Shown here: positions 16,641-26,266 of the stretch, piece after piece
How the letters are laid out: every line of letters begins with the position of its first letter
Numbering within the stretch: the first letter of the stretch is position 1
NCBI RefSeq assembly: GCF_900129375.1
Contig: NZ_FQVN01000002.1
Coordinates: 803,022-867,021, forward strand
DNA length: 64,000 nucleotides
Reading direction: 5' to 3'
Source of the DNA: Streptoalloteichus hindustanus
Lineage (GTDB): Bacteria > Actinomycetota > Actinomycetes > Mycobacteriales > Pseudonocardiaceae
Position numbers and translations under genes: made by a program
The notes under the pieces: model-generated
Seen by the model: the letters and a program-made list of their open reading frames with translations, nothing else
What the model was told of the DNA's origin: nothing
Databases searched by the model: none

Positions 16641-17606
16641 ATGACGACCAAGCCGTTCGCGTCCTCCGCCGACCTGACGGCGAAGACCGAAACCCTGGAG
16701 GTGCTCGCCGACGGGGTGTACGCGTTGACGGCCGAGGGTGATCCGAACGTTGGCGCGATCGAGGGCGAGGACTTCCTGGTCGCGTTCGAGGCCAGGGCGA
16801 CGCCGGTCGCCGCGCGGGACTGGCTCGACAAGCTGCGCGCGCACACGGACAAGCCGGTGCGGTACCTGGTGCTCAGCCACTACCACGCCGTGCGGACGCT
16901 CGGCGCGTCCGCGTTCGACGCCGACGTGATCATCACCCACGAGAACACCCGCGAGCTGATCCGGGAGCGGGGCAGGGAGGACTGGGAGAGCGAGTACGGG
17001 CGGATGCCCCGGCTGTTCAGGGAGCCCGACTCGATCCCGGGGCTCACCTGGCCGGACGTGACGTTCGCCGACCGGCTGACGATCGACCTCGGCGGCGAGC
17101 GCGGCGACCTGGTTCTCCAGTACTGCGGGCGGGGCCACACCGCCGGAGACATCGTTGCCTGGTTGCCCCGGCAGCGCGTGCTGTTCGCCGGCGACCTGGT
17201 GGAGGCCCAGGCCGCCCTCTACACCGGGGACGCGTTCCACGTCGACTGGTCGACGACGACGTTGGACCGGGTGAAGGCGCTGGGCGCGGAGGCGCTGGTC
17301 GGCGGTCGGGGTCCGGTGACGCACGGCCGCGAGGCGGTGGACGCCGCGATCGAGCAGTCGCGCGACTTCCTGTTGGTGATGCGGGAGAAAGTCGGCGCTG
17401 TGCATGCCAGGGGCGGCACGTTGAAGGAGGCGTTCGAGGCGACGCACGCCGCGCTCGCGCCCCGCTACGGCCGCTGGCCGATCTTCGAGCACTGCCTGCC
17501 GTTCGACGTCTCGCGGCTGTGGGACGAGCTGTCGGGGGTCGACTGGCCGCGGATCTGGACCGCGCAGCGCGACCGCGAGGTGTGGGACCAGCTCCAGGGC
17601 GCCTGA
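16641..17606 (+). CDS. Metallo-beta-lactamase-fold hydrolase with altered metal motif
   Basis: 321 residues of the MBL fold. The strand YLVLSHYHAVRTLG holds the position of the usual HxHxDH motif, but Val and Arg replace Asp and the last His. Later family landmarks remain: GRGHTAGDIVAWLP near 165 and LFAGDLVEAQ near 182. A C-terminal helical extension (KEAFEATHAAL) is present, as in the quinoprotein-linked and related hydrolase groups. It may bind one metal or use a modified site. The substrate is unknown. It stands alone; a GGAGGT-type ribosome site precedes the ATG. Confidence 0.75.
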   Translation: MTTKPFASSADLTAKTETLEVLADGVYALTAEGDPNVGAIEGEDFLVAFEARATPVAARDWLDKLRAHTDKPVRYLVLSHYHAVRTLGASAFDADVIITHENTRELIRERGREDWESEYGRMPRLFREPDSIPGLTWPDVTFADRLTIDLGGERGDLVLQYCGRGHTAGDIVAWLPRQRVLFAGDLVEAQAALYTGDAFHVDWSTTTLDRVKALGAEALVGGRGPVTHGREAVDAAIEQSRDFLLVMREKVGAVHARGGTLKEAFEATHAALAPRYGRWPIFEHCLPFDVSRLWDELSGVDWPRIWTAQRDREVWDQLQGA

Positions 17607-17846
17607 CGTCCCCTTCTCCCGGTCCGGCACAAATGATCACTGTCCTCTGTGGACAGAAGAGCGCGATTTGCGTCGGAACGCACCGGTGTGTGGGACATCG
17701 TTCGGGTACAAAGGAAATCGCCGGCCGCGGCGCGGACTCGGTGTCAACCACCGAGATCCGGGCCGCGACCGGCGAATGTGCGACGGTACCGCTGGAACAG
17801 GCGGGGGCAGGCGCCGTAGCGGCGGTTCAGTGACCGTGCGGCCGGA
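17607..17846. other. Gap with no gene seen
   Basis: 240 bp between the MBL-fold gene and the small secreted peptide gene, whose 3-prime ends face each other. I see no convincing reading frame, RNA gene or strong hairpin. Confidence 0.5.
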
Positions 17847-18089
17847 TCAGCCGATCACGTCGTAGTTGTGGTACACGCCTCCGATGCACGTGGCCTTGGT
17901 CTTCCACCCGTTGTCCCAGTAGTTCTCGTACTTCACGGTTCCGCCGCCGCGCCGGCAGTCCTGCCGGGACACGCCGCCGGCATCGGCGGTGGTCACATCG
18001 GAGGTGCTGGCACTGGCGGTGCCGGCCGCCGCGAGGGCGATACCGACGGCCATCACGGTCGTGCCCACCATGGCGAGAGTGCGTCGCAT
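17847..18089 (-). CDS. Small secreted protein
   Basis: 80 residues with a clear Sec signal peptide: MRRTLAMVG, then a hydrophobic VMAVGIALAAAG and an ASA cleavage site near residue 27. The mature part is about 52 residues, carries two Cys (possible disulfide), is rich in Gly/Lys/Tyr/Trp, and ends KATCIGGVYHNYDVIG. I do not recognise the family; small secreted actinomycete proteins of this kind are often of unknown role. The GGGGAGGACCC ribosome site before the ATG supports it. Confidence 0.75.
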   Translation of the reverse strand: MRRTLAMVGTTVMAVGIALAAAGTASASTSDVTTADAGGVSRQDCRRGGGTVKYENYWDNGWKTKATCIGGVYHNYDVIG

Positions 18090-18325
18090 AGGGTCCTCCC
18101 CTGGTACCGGATCAAGCGATCACTGCCTACTGGCAGCCCACGGCGGTACGGAAGGGCCTTGACAAGGAATGCGGCTGAACGGCCGTGGCGGTTCCGACGT
18201 TGGGACGAAGGGTGCCCTGCCGTCGACATCGCATGTGCAGCAGCGCTCTACGGCAAGTACCTCAGGGAAAACTCGCGTTCCGACGCACCCTGAACCGGCC
18301 ACCGCTCTCCGAAGACGGGATTTCC

Positions 18326-18823
18326 GTGGCTGATCGCAGGAACGGTGCACCTCCGCCACCGACCGACACCACCGTGCTCGCCCGCGACTGGGAGCACACC
18401 GAGTTGTCGGGCGGGCACTACGAGCGCAAGACGTTCCTCGACGTGGACCTGATGGAGCTGTTCAACCGGGGCGCGACGTTCACCGAGTGCACGCTCCGCG
18501 GCGTGCAGTTCAGGAACGCGTCCACCCGCCAGGAGGCCGTGTTCCTGAACTGCACCTTCACCCGGTGCAAGTTCTTCGACGCGACCTCCACCGACTGCAA
18601 GATGGCCGGCAGCATGTTCGACCGCTGCTCCTACGACCTCATGGAAGTCGTCGGCGTTGACCTGGCCGACGCGTGGTCGCACAGCGCGGATCTGTCCGGT
18701 GCGGACCTGTGGGGCAGTGACCTGTCCGCGCTCGACCCGCTCACCGTGCGGCTGGCGGGCGCGGTCATCGAGCCGGACCAGGCTTTCGTGGTGGCCTCCG
18801 CCCTCGGGCTGAAGATCCGGTGA
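18326..18823 (+). CDS. Pentapeptide-repeat-like protein
   Basis: 165 residues. From about residue 35 the sequence falls into loose five-residue steps with central Leu/Phe (FTECTLRGVQFRNAS, FLNCTFTRCKF, then VDLADAWSHSADLSGADL), the pattern of a right-handed quadrilateral beta helix. It also has many Cys. The GTG start at 18326 is chosen because upstream residues are basic and unlike the repeat fold; the ribosome site is weak. Some pentapeptide proteins shield DNA gyrase, but nothing here shows that role. Confidence 0.7.
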   Translation: MADRRNGAPPPPTDTTVLARDWEHTELSGGHYERKTFLDVDLMELFNRGATFTECTLRGVQFRNASTRQEAVFLNCTFTRCKFFDATSTDCKMAGSMFDRCSYDLMEVVGVDLADAWSHSADLSGADLWGSDLSALDPLTVRLAGAVIEPDQAFVVASALGLKIR

Positions 18824-18844
18824 AACCGGCGCCGCCCGCCGGTT
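18824..18844. terminator. Terminator hairpin after the pentapeptide gene
   Basis: AACCGGC and GCCGGTT form a 7-bp stem with a 7-base loop directly after the stop, in the space where two genes converge. Confidence 0.55.
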
Positions 18845-18892
18845 CTCGGCCGACGGCACCGCGTTTTCCGCGCTGCGCCTCGTGATCGTCGC

Positions 18893-19962
18893 TCAGAGCG
18901 ACGACGGGAGGCCGAACGCCGGGAACAGGTCGGGGACGAAGCCGACCGGTTCCACGATCGCGCCGCCTTCGATCCGGAGCACGTCCAAGCGGAACGCCCG
19001 GTACTCCACCTCGCCGGGTGAGCGGACGTACACCGCGATCGCCGGCTGGTGGTTCGCGCGCGTGGGCAGGAGCCGGAACTCCATGGCGCGCGGCCCGTGC
19101 AACGCCGGTTGCCAGGCCACGAGAAGGGCTTCCCGCCCCGAGTACCAGGTGGGCTGCGCGTCGTTGTGGCCGCCGGCTCCGGATTGCTGGCCGCACCGAG
19201 CGTCCGCGTGCGGGAGCGCGCCGATCGCGGCGTTGTCCGCCCGCTCGATCGCCTCCATGTAGCGCTGGAGCACCGCGCGTTCCTCGTCGCTGGGGTTGCT
19301 GGTGGGCGCCCAGTCCAGACGTCGTGGCGGCAGGTGGCGGCGCACGGTGGGCCGTGCTCGCTGGAGGGTGCTGTTCACCGCGGCCATGCTCATCTCCAGC
19401 GTCGCGGCGGCGTCCTTGGCCGGCCAGCCCAGCACGTCTCGCAGGACCAGCACGGCGCGCTGTCGTGGCGGTAGGTGTTGGATGGCGACCAGGAATGCGA
19501 GTTCCAAGGTCTCGCGCGCGATCACCATCGCGTCCGGTTCGCCGTCCGGCGACGCGATTCCGGCCAGCAGGCGGTCCGGGTAGGGCCGCAACCACGGGAT
19601 CGCGGCCGGGGGCACGGGAATCGGCGTTGCGCCCGTCTCGTGCGCTGCCTGGCGGCGGGCGGTTGACGGTCGAGGAAGTCGAGGTAGACGTTCGTCGCGA
19701 TGCGGTAGAGCCAGGCCCGGAAGGTGGCCCTGCCCGCATAGGTCTCGCGCCCGCGCCAGGCCCGCAGGAACGTCTCCTGCACCAGGTCCTCCGCGTCCCC
19801 CACCGAACCGAGCATGCGGTAGCAGTGCACCTGGAGTTCGGCCCGGTACCGCTCGACCAGTGCGGTGAAGGCCCGCTCGTCGCCCGGTCGCGCCGCCACC
19901 ATCAACGCCCCGTCCCCGTCCCCGTTCCCGTCCTGACGAGTCTGCTGCTTGACCTCGTTCAC
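18893..19962 (-). pseudogene. ECF sigma factor with SnoaL-like C-terminus, split by a frameshift
   Basis: The gene reads as an extracytoplasmic-function sigma factor in two frames. Sigma region 2 is clear in the first part ([22 protein letters not shown], written in two overlapping pieces: [12 protein letters not shown] and [10 protein letters not shown]) and runs to [10 protein letters not shown]. Region 4 (LPPRQRAVLVLRDVLGWPAK) and a C-terminal SnoaL-like domain continue in a frame one base back. The switch falls near 19650-19665, inside a CCGCCCGCCGCC run. The GTG at 19962 has an excellent GAGGAGG site. It could be a real inactivating deletion, a sequencing error in a GC run, or, less likely, programmed slippage. 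An intact protein would be about 355 residues and control an unknown regulon. Confidence 0.7.
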
Positions 19963-20004
19963 GAATCCTCCTCCCCGGCGCGGCGCCGCCGACGCCTGTG
20001 GACC

Positions 20005-20017
20005 GTCCACTGTGGAC
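20005..20017. repeat. GTCCACTGTGGAC palindrome (copy 2)
   Basis: Exact copy of the recurrent 13-bp palindrome, 43 bp upstream of the sigma-factor start. Confidence 0.7.
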
Positions 20018-20095
20018 TGTCCGTCTCTCTCGTCCGTGTCGGGGACCGCGTGGTCGCTTGACCGACACCTGTATGACGGCGGGGGAGGGCGAAAC

Positions 20096-20854
20096 TCATT
20101 GGTCGTCGGGTTCGGCCGTGTTCTCGCGGGGGCCGGGCGGCTCGTCGCCCCTGAGGTAGTGGTGCAGGTAGCTGGCGCCTTCGAGCATGGCCGTCGCGCG
20201 CTCGGTCAGTTCGGACTGGCGGTGGGCGATGGCCACGCGGAGCGCCTCGCTGCTGCCCGTGCGGCGGAGGCCGTCGATGACCTTCCGGATCTGGGCCAGG
20301 GGATAGCCGTCCTGGCGCAACATCGTGATCATCCGGGCGTCGCGCATGTCGGCCGGGCCGAAGCGCCGGTACCCGGTCCCGCGCTCGCGCCGGGGCATGA
20401 GCAGGCCGGCGGACTCCCACAACCGGATGGTGGAGGTGCGGACGCCGAGGAGCGCGGCGATCTCGCCGATGCGCAGGCCGGACCGGGGGATCGCCGAGGT
20501 GTCCACGGCCCGCCCCGCGGCCGCCTCCAGCGCGTCGCCCGCCGCCCGGAGGGCGCGCCGCTGCTCGTGCAACGCGGCGTGGCTGGCGTCGACGAGCGCG
20601 AGCGCCCGCGGGAGGTCGTCGGCGTGGACCGCCCGCATGATCTCGCCGGCGGTCTCCCGGCCGTACCCCGCGGCGAGGGCGCGGTAGGTCAACAGGGCCC
20701 TGCGGTGCCGGAAGTCGAACTGCCGGTAGCCGGTCGGCGTCCGGGAGGTCGGGGGCAGGACGCCGGCGTCCGCGTAGTTGCGGATCTGCTGCGACGAGAC
20801 CCCCACCATGCGCCCCAGGTCGACGGGGCGAAGACCTGCTTCCCTGCGTCCCAC
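20096..20854 (-). CDS. Regulator with two MerR-type DNA-binding domains
   Basis: 252 residues carrying two complete MerR-like helix-turn-helix units. One is at about 8-75 ([21 protein letters not shown], shown here as [14 protein letters not shown], then [13 protein letters not shown]). The second is at about 128-195 ([18 protein letters not shown], then [14 protein letters not shown]). A helical tail with [15 protein letters not shown] follows. Normal MerR proteins have one such domain and dimerise, so this could recognise both half-sites with one chain. The GTG at 20854 follows AGGAGG. It is divergent from a UvrA-like gene and may regulate it. Confidence 0.85.
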   Translation of the reverse strand: MGRREAGLRPVDLGRMVGVSSQQIRNYADAGVLPPTSRTPTGYRQFDFRHRRALLTYRALAAGYGRETAGEIMRAVHADDLPRALALVDASHAALHEQRRALRAAGDALEAAAGRAVDTSAIPRSGLRIGEIAALLGVRTSTIRLWESAGLLMPRRERGTGYRRFGPADMRDARMITMLRQDGYPLAQIRKVIDGLRRTGSSEALRVAIAHRQSELTERATAMLEGASYLHHYLRGDEPPGPRENTAEPDDQ

Positions 20855-20957
20855 CGGCCGGCCCTCCTGTCGTTGTCCTTCACCCGCGAGTTGAGGGTTT
20901 GGGGCCTGCGTTCCCCAGCCACTTGCGGAAATCGGTGAAAAGCCTCTACACGCAGAT

Positions 20958-20975
20958 TCAACGATAAGCTTGAAG
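20958..20975. promoter_or_regulatory. Candidate operator for the tandem-MerR protein
   Basis: TTCAA-N8-TTGAA lies 104 bp upstream of the regulator start, in the most AT-rich part of the roughly 400-bp divergent region. Confidence 0.35.
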
Positions 20976-21175
20976 CCTGTGGAAGCCGTCATGAGTGCCA
21001 ACGGACGAGGAGCCCGCACTCTCCCTGTCCCGTCGGGTTCGTGATCGGGGGAGGCGCGGTAGTCCCCGGGTGAAGCGCCCGGGTTCGCGTTCCCCCACGA
21101 GGTGTCCTCGCGGATCTTCGGGTTGTCGCGCCGGCGGGCGCTGACACCCGGTTCTGTCGGACCCCTGTGGTAGCC

Positions 21176-21244
21176 ATGACCTTCTTGGGGTGGTCGGACT
21201 GGTTCGCCCAGGCCGGGCCTGGTTTTCGCACGTGTTGTCCGTGA
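21176..21244 (+). CDS. Possible 22-codon leader peptide before the UvrA-like gene
   Basis: An ATG-to-TGA frame of 22 codons (MTFLGWSDW..., two Trp, ending in CCP) stops 16 bp before the GTG of the UvrA-like gene. Its ribosome site is weak. It may be chance. If translated, it would suit attenuation control of the downstream resistance-type gene. Confidence 0.3.
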   Translation: MTFLGWSDWFAQAGPGFRTCCP

Positions 21245-21260
21245 ATCTCCGAGGCTGCTC

Positions 21261-23675
21261 GTGAGTGATGACGAGAGAGGCAAGAATTTGCTGGAGCACA
21301 CGCTTGTGTCGCCTGACGCCCGGCAGACGGAGCCGGTGGGGGAGGCGCGCACGAAGGCGGAGCGAGCCGACGGGGCCCGGCCGCCGGTGGCGGAGTGGAT
21401 CCGCGTGGTCGGCGCGCGCGAGCACAACCTCGCCAACATCGACGTCGAGATCCCCAAGCGCCGGCTCACCGTGGTGACCGGGGTGTCCGGGTCCGGCAAG
21501 TCGTCGCTGGTCTTCGACACGATCGCGGCGGAGGCGCAGCGCCAGCTGCACGAGACCCTGCCCGCCTTCGTCCGCGGGTTCCTGCCCAGCTACGGGCACC
21601 CCGCGGTGGACCTGATCGAGAACCTGGCCGCGGTGATCATGGTGGACCAACGCCGGCTCGGCGGCGGGGCGCGGTCCACAGTGGGCACGATCACCGACAT
21701 CGCGCCGCTGCTCCGCCTGTTGTTCTCCCGGGCCGGAACGCCGCACGTCGGCACCTCCGACGCCTTCTCGTTCAACCTGCCGGCCGGCATGTGCCCGGCC
21801 TGCGAGGGCCTCGGCACGATCACCGACGTCGACATGGACGCCTTCCTCGACCCGTCCCGCTCGCTGAACGAGGGCGCCCTGCTCGCGCCGGCGTTCAAGG
21901 TCGGGACCTGGCAGTGGCAGGTCTACGGCGGCTCGGGGCGGTTCGACCCCGACAAGCCCGTCCGGGACTACACCGAGGAGGAGCGGCACGCGCTGCTGTA
22001 CGGGACCGACGGCTCCGTGCGGATCGGGACCAACGGCCAGCAGATCAACGCGACCTACGAGGGCGCGGTGGTGAAGTTCCGGCGCCTGTACATCCAGAAG
22101 GACAGCGCCGAGATGGGGGAGCGCACCCGGCAGATGGCCGGCCGCTTCACGACCTCGGTGGGGTGCGCGGAATGCGGTGGCGCGCGTCTGTCCCGCGCGG
22201 CGCTGGACTGCCGGGTCCGGGGGCACGGCATCGCCGAGCTGTCCGCGATGGAGGCGACCCGGCTGCTCGACGTGCTGGCGACGTTCGACCTGCCGGACGT
22301 CGCGCCGGTGGTCGAGGCCCTGACCACGCGGGTCGGGCACCTCGTGGACATCGGGCTCGGCTACCTGAGCCTGGACCGGGCGACCGACACCCTCTCCGGC
22401 GGCGAGTCCCAGCGGATCAAGATCGTGCGGCACCTCGGCAGCACGCTGACCGACATGCTCTACGTGTTCGACGAGCCCAGCACCGGCCTGCACGCCAGGG
22501 ACGTGCGCCGGCTGACCGACCTCCTGCTCCGGTTGCGGGACAACGGGAACACCGTGCTGGTGGTCGAGCACGACCGCGACGTGATCGCCGCCGCCGACCA
22601 CGTCCTCGACATCGGCCCGGAGGCCGGCAGCGGCGGCGGCCGGGTGGTCTTCGCCGGCGACGTCGCCGCGCTGTCCTCGGCGGACACGCCGACCGGGCGG
22701 CACATGCGGTCCCGGACCCGGCTGAAGGACGAGGTGCGCGAGCCCACCGGCTCGCTGGCGGTCGTCGGCGCGAGGGCGCACAACCTGCGCGACCTCAGCC
22801 TGGAGATCCCCACCGGGGTGCTCACGGTGGTCTCCGGCGTCGCCGGGTCGGGCAAGTCCTCGTTGGTGCACAAGGTCTTCCTCGCCCAGCACCCCGACGC
22901 CATCGTCGTCGACCAGACGGCCCCCTCCGCCAACCGGCGGTCCACGACCGCGACCTACACCGGCGCGCTCGACCCGATCCGCAAGGCCTTCGCCAAGGCC
23001 AACGGGGTGAGCCCGGCGCTGTTCAGCGCGAACTCGGCCGGCGCGTGCCCGGCCTGCGAGGGCATGGGCGTGATCTACACGGATCTGTCCTACATGGCCG
23101 GAGTCGTCGCGCCCTGTGAGACCTGCGAGGGCCGGCGGTTCACCAGCGAGGTCCTCGCCTACCGCCTCGACGGCGCGACGATCAGCGACGTGCTGGAGAT
23201 GACCGTGGGCCAGGCCTGCGAGTTCTTCGCGAAGAACCGGTCGGTGGGGCCGATCCTGCGCGCCGTGGTCGACGTCGGCCTCGACTACCTCCGGTTGGGG
23301 CAGCCGCTCACCAGCCTGTCCGGCGGGGAGTGCCAGCGGATCAAGCTGGCCTCGTACCTGCACCGGCGCGGCGCGGTCTACGTGCTGGACGAGCCCACCA
23401 CGGGCCTGCACATGTCCGACGTGGCGCGGCTGCTGGGGGTGCTGGACCACCTGGTCGACGACCGGGCCAGCACGGTGATCGTGATCGAGCACGACCTGGA
23501 CGTCATCGCGCACGCGGACTGGGTGGTCGACCTGGGGCCGGACGGCGGCAGCGCCGGTGGTCAGCTGATGTTCCAGGGCCGGCCGGCCGACCTGCTGTCC
23601 GCGTCCGGTTCGCACACGGCGACGTACCTGCGCCATGCGCTGGGGGTTGGCGGGAACGGCGCGAGCGCGTCGTGA
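21261..23675 (+). CDS. UvrA-like ABC ATPase, short drug-resistance type
   Basis: 804 residues with two ABC ATPase units. Walker A motifs are [11 protein letters not shown] near 75 and [11 protein letters not shown] near 527. Signatures are [10 protein letters not shown] near 380 and [10 protein letters not shown] near 687. Zinc-module Cys pairs are in [17 protein letters not shown] and CPACEGMG. It is about 150 residues shorter than the repair UvrA (about 950), as in UvrA2/DrrC-like proteins that lack the UvrB-binding insertion. These are linked to tolerance of DNA-damaging drugs. The GTG start has a GAGG site 6 bases upstream. It is divergent from the tandem-MerR gene. Confidence 0.85.
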   Translation: MSDDERGKNLLEHTLVSPDARQTEPVGEARTKAERADGARPPVAEWIRVVGAREHNLANIDVEIPKRRLTVVTGVSGSGKSSLVFDTIAAEAQRQLHETLPAFVRGFLPSYGHPAVDLIENLAAVIMVDQRRLGGGARSTVGTITDIAPLLRLLFSRAGTPHVGTSDAFSFNLPAGMCPACEGLGTITDVDMDAFLDPSRSLNEGALLAPAFKVGTWQWQVYGGSGRFDPDKPVRDYTEEERHALLYGTDGSVRIGTNGQQINATYEGAVVKFRRLYIQKDSAEMGERTRQMAGRFTTSVGCAECGGARLSRAALDCRVRGHGIAELSAMEATRLLDVLATFDLPDVAPVVEALTTRVGHLVDIGLGYLSLDRATDTLSGGESQRIKIVRHLGSTLTDMLYVFDEPSTGLHARDVRRLTDLLLRLRDNGNTVLVVEHDRDVIAAADHVLDIGPEAGSGGGRVVFAGDVAALSSADTPTGRHMRSRTRLKDEVREPTGSLAVVGARAHNLRDLSLEIPTGVLTVVSGVAGSGKSSLVHKVFLAQHPDAIVVDQTAPSANRRSTTATYTGALDPIRKAFAKANGVSPALFSANSAGACPACEGMGVIYTDLSYMAGVVAPCETCEGRRFTSEVLAYRLDGATISDVLEMTVGQACEFFAKNRSVGPILRAVVDVGLDYLRLGQPLTSLSGGECQRIKLASYLHRRGAVYVLDEPTTGLHMSDVARLLGVLDHLVDDRASTVIVIEHDLDVIAHADWVVDLGPDGGSAGGQLMFQGRPADLLSASGSHTATYLRHALGVGGNGASAS

Positions 23676-23793
23676 TCCGCTGATGTGGCGCGGGAGGGTT
23701 CCGGTGCCGGGGAAGGCGTTGGCCACGGGCACTGAGGCACCGGAATTCGTCTGTCCTCACTGGACTGTGTGAGTTGGGGGACTCACGCAGGAG

Positions 23794-23835
23794 GCCGGAC
23801 CCGCACGGGAAAGTCATCTCCCGTGCGGGTCCGGC
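23794..23835. terminator. Bidirectional terminator with a perfect 17-bp stem
   Basis: Two exact 17-bp arms around the loop AAGTCATC lie between the UvrA-like gene and a convergent secreted-peptidase gene. Nothing coding is seen in 23676-23851. Confidence 0.8.
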
Positions 23836-23851
23836 GTTTCGCCACGTGATC

Positions 23852-25393
23852 TCAGGCGGGGCAGTGCGCGCCAGGCAGGGGAAGCACACCCGTGGTCAGG
23901 TACCGGTGCACGTGGTCCCGCACGCACGCGTTCCCGCTGACGTACAGGGCGTGGCTGCCGTCGACGGGCAGCACCCGAGAACGCGGGAGCTGCGCGCCCA
24001 CCCGCTCCGCGTGCCGGAGCGGGGTGGTCGTGTCAGCGCGACCGCTGACCAGCAACACCGGCGGTAGACCGGTTGCCCGAACACGACGGGGCGCGTACTC
24101 GCCCACCCGGGGCAGTCCGCCGCAGAACAGTTGGCCGACCAGGACGGAGGCGCGCAGCCACCCCAGCCGGGGCGCGACCCGCTCGCGCATCCGGTCCTCG
24201 ATCCGCCGGACCTCGGCGTAGTCGCCGCCGTCGGGGAAGTCGGCGCAGAAGGCGAACCGGGACAGGTCGGCCGGGTCGGGCTCCAGTCCACGAGGGACGA
24301 ACCGGGACGCGTCGCCGGCCGCCGCCTCGGCGAGCGCGGTGGCGAGGGTCGGCCACCGCGTCGCGGACTCCACCCAGGCGCCGGCGCGGTGGACGATGAT
24401 CGAGACGGTGGCGGCGGACCCGCTGCCCGGCGCCGGGATCGGCGCGCGTTCGGCCGCGGCGAGGACCCTGTCCCACACGGCGAGCGCGTCCTGGCCGTGC
24501 AGGGCGCAGGTCGCGGTCTGCCCGCACCACCGCGCGAAGTCGTGCAGCCGGCGCTCCAGGGTCTCGGCCATGGGTTCGAGCCAGTCGTACCGGTCGCGCT
24601 CGGTGTGGTCGAGCACGCTGTCCAGGTACATCCGGGCGACGTTGCGGCCGAACAGCCTGGCGTACGCCTGGCCGTGGACCGTGCCGTAGGAGCTGCCGAA
24701 GTAGCGCAACCCGCGCTCGCCCAACGCGACCCGGAGAGCGTCCATGTCGTGCGCGACCTGCCAGGAGTTCAGCTTGCCGGTCAGCGACCCGATGGCCGCT
24801 TCGCAGTCCGCCGCGTAACGCCGGTTGGCTTCCGCCATGGCGTTGTACGCCTTGGCGTCGCGCGGGGGCCACGCGGCGAGCTGGGGGCTCGGCGGGCGGG
24901 AGGGGCAGGTCACCCCGCTGCTCGCGCCGATGCCCCGTGGGTCGAACACCACCACGTCGAACCACTCCGTCAACGCGGCCAGCCTGTCTCTGATCATCGG
25001 TAAGTAGGCGACCACCGGACCGGGACCGCCGAGGTTGACCAGCAGCGTTCCCTGCCGCGCCGGCTGGTGGCGGGCTGGCAACTTGCCCAGCCCGAGGGAG
25101 ATCCGCTCACCGCGCCACGGCGTCGACCAGTCCGCCGGCACCGGGAGCGATCCGCAGAGAACCCCGTCCCCGCAGGGCTGCCAGGACACCTCGCTGCCGG
25201 CGGCCACGACCTCGGTCACCGGGGTGTCAGAGGTCGGGGTGTCGAAGGCTGGGATGTCTGAGGCTGGGATGTCTGAGGCTGGGGCCGGATGGGCCGCGGC
25301 CGCGGCCGCGGTTCCGGTCGCCGCGAGGGCGGTCAGCACCACGGCGAGGCCGAGTGAGGTGAGGCGTCTCCCGCCTCCGGTGAGTCTGTTCAT
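23852..25393 (-). CDS. Secreted alpha/beta-hydrolase peptidase (tripeptidyl-aminopeptidase-like)
   Basis: 513 residues. An N-terminal signal peptide (MNRLTGGGRRL, then LGLAVVLTALAATG) is followed by a short repeated linker and an alpha/beta hydrolase of the secreted tripeptidyl-aminopeptidase-like family. Motifs are NLGGPGPV, VFDPRGIGASSG, the nucleophile in YFGSSYGT, the Asp in VSGRADTTTP and the His in VDGSHALYV. Conserved Cys pairs suggest disulfides outside the cell. It should remove short peptides or act on esters. The start at 25393 is chosen because it begins the signal peptide; the longer frame adds a charged tail before it. Confidence 0.85.
   Translation of the reverse strand: MNRLTGGGRRLTSLGLAVVLTALAATGTAAAAAAHPAPASDIPASDIPAFDTPTSDTPVTEVVAAGSEVSWQPCGDGVLCGSLPVPADWSTPWRGERISLGLGKLPARHQPARQGTLLVNLGGPGPVVAYLPMIRDRLAALTEWFDVVVFDPRGIGASSGVTCPSRPPSPQLAAWPPRDAKAYNAMAEANRRYAADCEAAIGSLTGKLNSWQVAHDMDALRVALGERGLRYFGSSYGTVHGQAYARLFGRNVARMYLDSVLDHTERDRYDWLEPMAETLERRLHDFARWCGQTATCALHGQDALAVWDRVLAAAERAPIPAPGSGSAATVSIIVHRAGAWVESATRWPTLATALAEAAAGDASRFVPRGLEPDPADLSRFAFCADFPDGGDYAEVRRIEDRMRERVAPRLGWLRASVLVGQLFCGGLPRVGEYAPRRVRATGLPPVLLVSGRADTTTPLRHAERVGAQLPRSRVLPVDGSHALYVSGNACVRDHVHRYLTTGVLPLPGAHCPA
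25226..25285 (-). repeat. Four 15-bp tandem repeats in the secreted peptidase gene
   Basis: Four copies of a 15-bp unit like GTCTGAGGCTGGGAT encode repeated SDIPA/SDTPx steps just after the signal peptide. The length is a multiple of three, so copy number can change without breaking the frame. Confidence 0.7.
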
Positions 25394-25586
25394 GGTCGCA
25401 GCGTGCCCACCGGAGGACCGATCGCACATCTGACGTTCGGCCAGTAGTCATCTGTCCACTATGGACTTCGAAGGGTGCTGGCTGGCCGAGGCGCGGGGTG
25501 CCACCCCCCTGATCGACGGCCGGACGATCTCCAGTGGATCATGTGGCGCGGACGGACGCGGTCGGCGGAAGGAGCGGGACCCCGGC

Positions 25587-26240
25587 ATGAGGCAGGTGGA
25601 GTGGGAGGGTGTCACGGACCGGTCGGACTTCCTGCCCGGGCACGTGTCCCAGATCGACCGGCTGGCCAACGCCGCGCGGAACGCGCGCTGGGCCGAGGTC
25701 CTGGACCTGCTGGCGAAGACGCCCAACGCGGTCAACCGGCCGCGGATCGGCGGCACGAGCGGCTACACCGTGCTCCACCACGCCGCCTGGAACGGCGCGC
25801 CCCCCGACGTCGTGCGGCGGCTGCTCGACCTGGGCGCGTGGCGGCGGCTCCGCTCGACCCGGGGGCAGCTCCCGGTCGACCTGGCCGCGCGGCGGGGGCA
25901 CGCCCACCTGATCGACCTCCTCCGCCCGGCGCCAGCGCACCCCGTCGCCGACGACGTGCTGGCCGCGCTCGAACAGCGGCTCCACCAGCTCGTCACGTCG
26001 CGCATGGCGGAGTTCCGCATCACCCGCGTGCTCCGCCTCCCGCAGGTCGCGCCGCTCACCGAGCTCGTCGAACCCGTGATGTGGTTCCCGGTGCCCGGCA
26101 TGTACGGCGGCTTCGCCATCGAACTCCAGGGACCGGAGCTCCAGGTGAAGAGCTGGTGCCGGGTGCTGGGCGGGTCGGCGCGGACGCACCGCATCACCGC
26201 GCGCGACATGATGATGGTCGAGTCGGGATGGGACATCTGA
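25587..26240 (+). CDS. Ankyrin-repeat protein
   Basis: 217 residues. Two ankyrin-like helices pairs are visible at about 55-115 (GYTVLHHAAWNGAPPDVVRR, then LPVDLAARRGHAHLIDLL). The C-terminal half (residues 120-217) holds LVEPVMWFPVPGMYGGFAIEL, given as WFPVPGMYGGF, and ends in MMMVESGWDI; I do not recognise it. It has no signal peptide. The start at 25587 begins the conserved part; a GGAAGGAG site lies rather far upstream, so the start is uncertain. It converges with the secreted-esterase operon, with only 26 bp between stops. Confidence 0.75.
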   Translation: MRQVEWEGVTDRSDFLPGHVSQIDRLANAARNARWAEVLDLLAKTPNAVNRPRIGGTSGYTVLHHAAWNGAPPDVVRRLLDLGAWRRLRSTRGQLPVDLAARRGHAHLIDLLRPAPAHPVADDVLAALEQRLHQLVTSRMAEFRITRVLRLPQVAPLTELVEPVMWFPVPGMYGGFAIELQGPELQVKSWCRVLGGSARTHRITARDMMMVESGWDI

Positions 26241-26266
26241 GCCGTCAGCGCGGATGCGCCGGTCTG

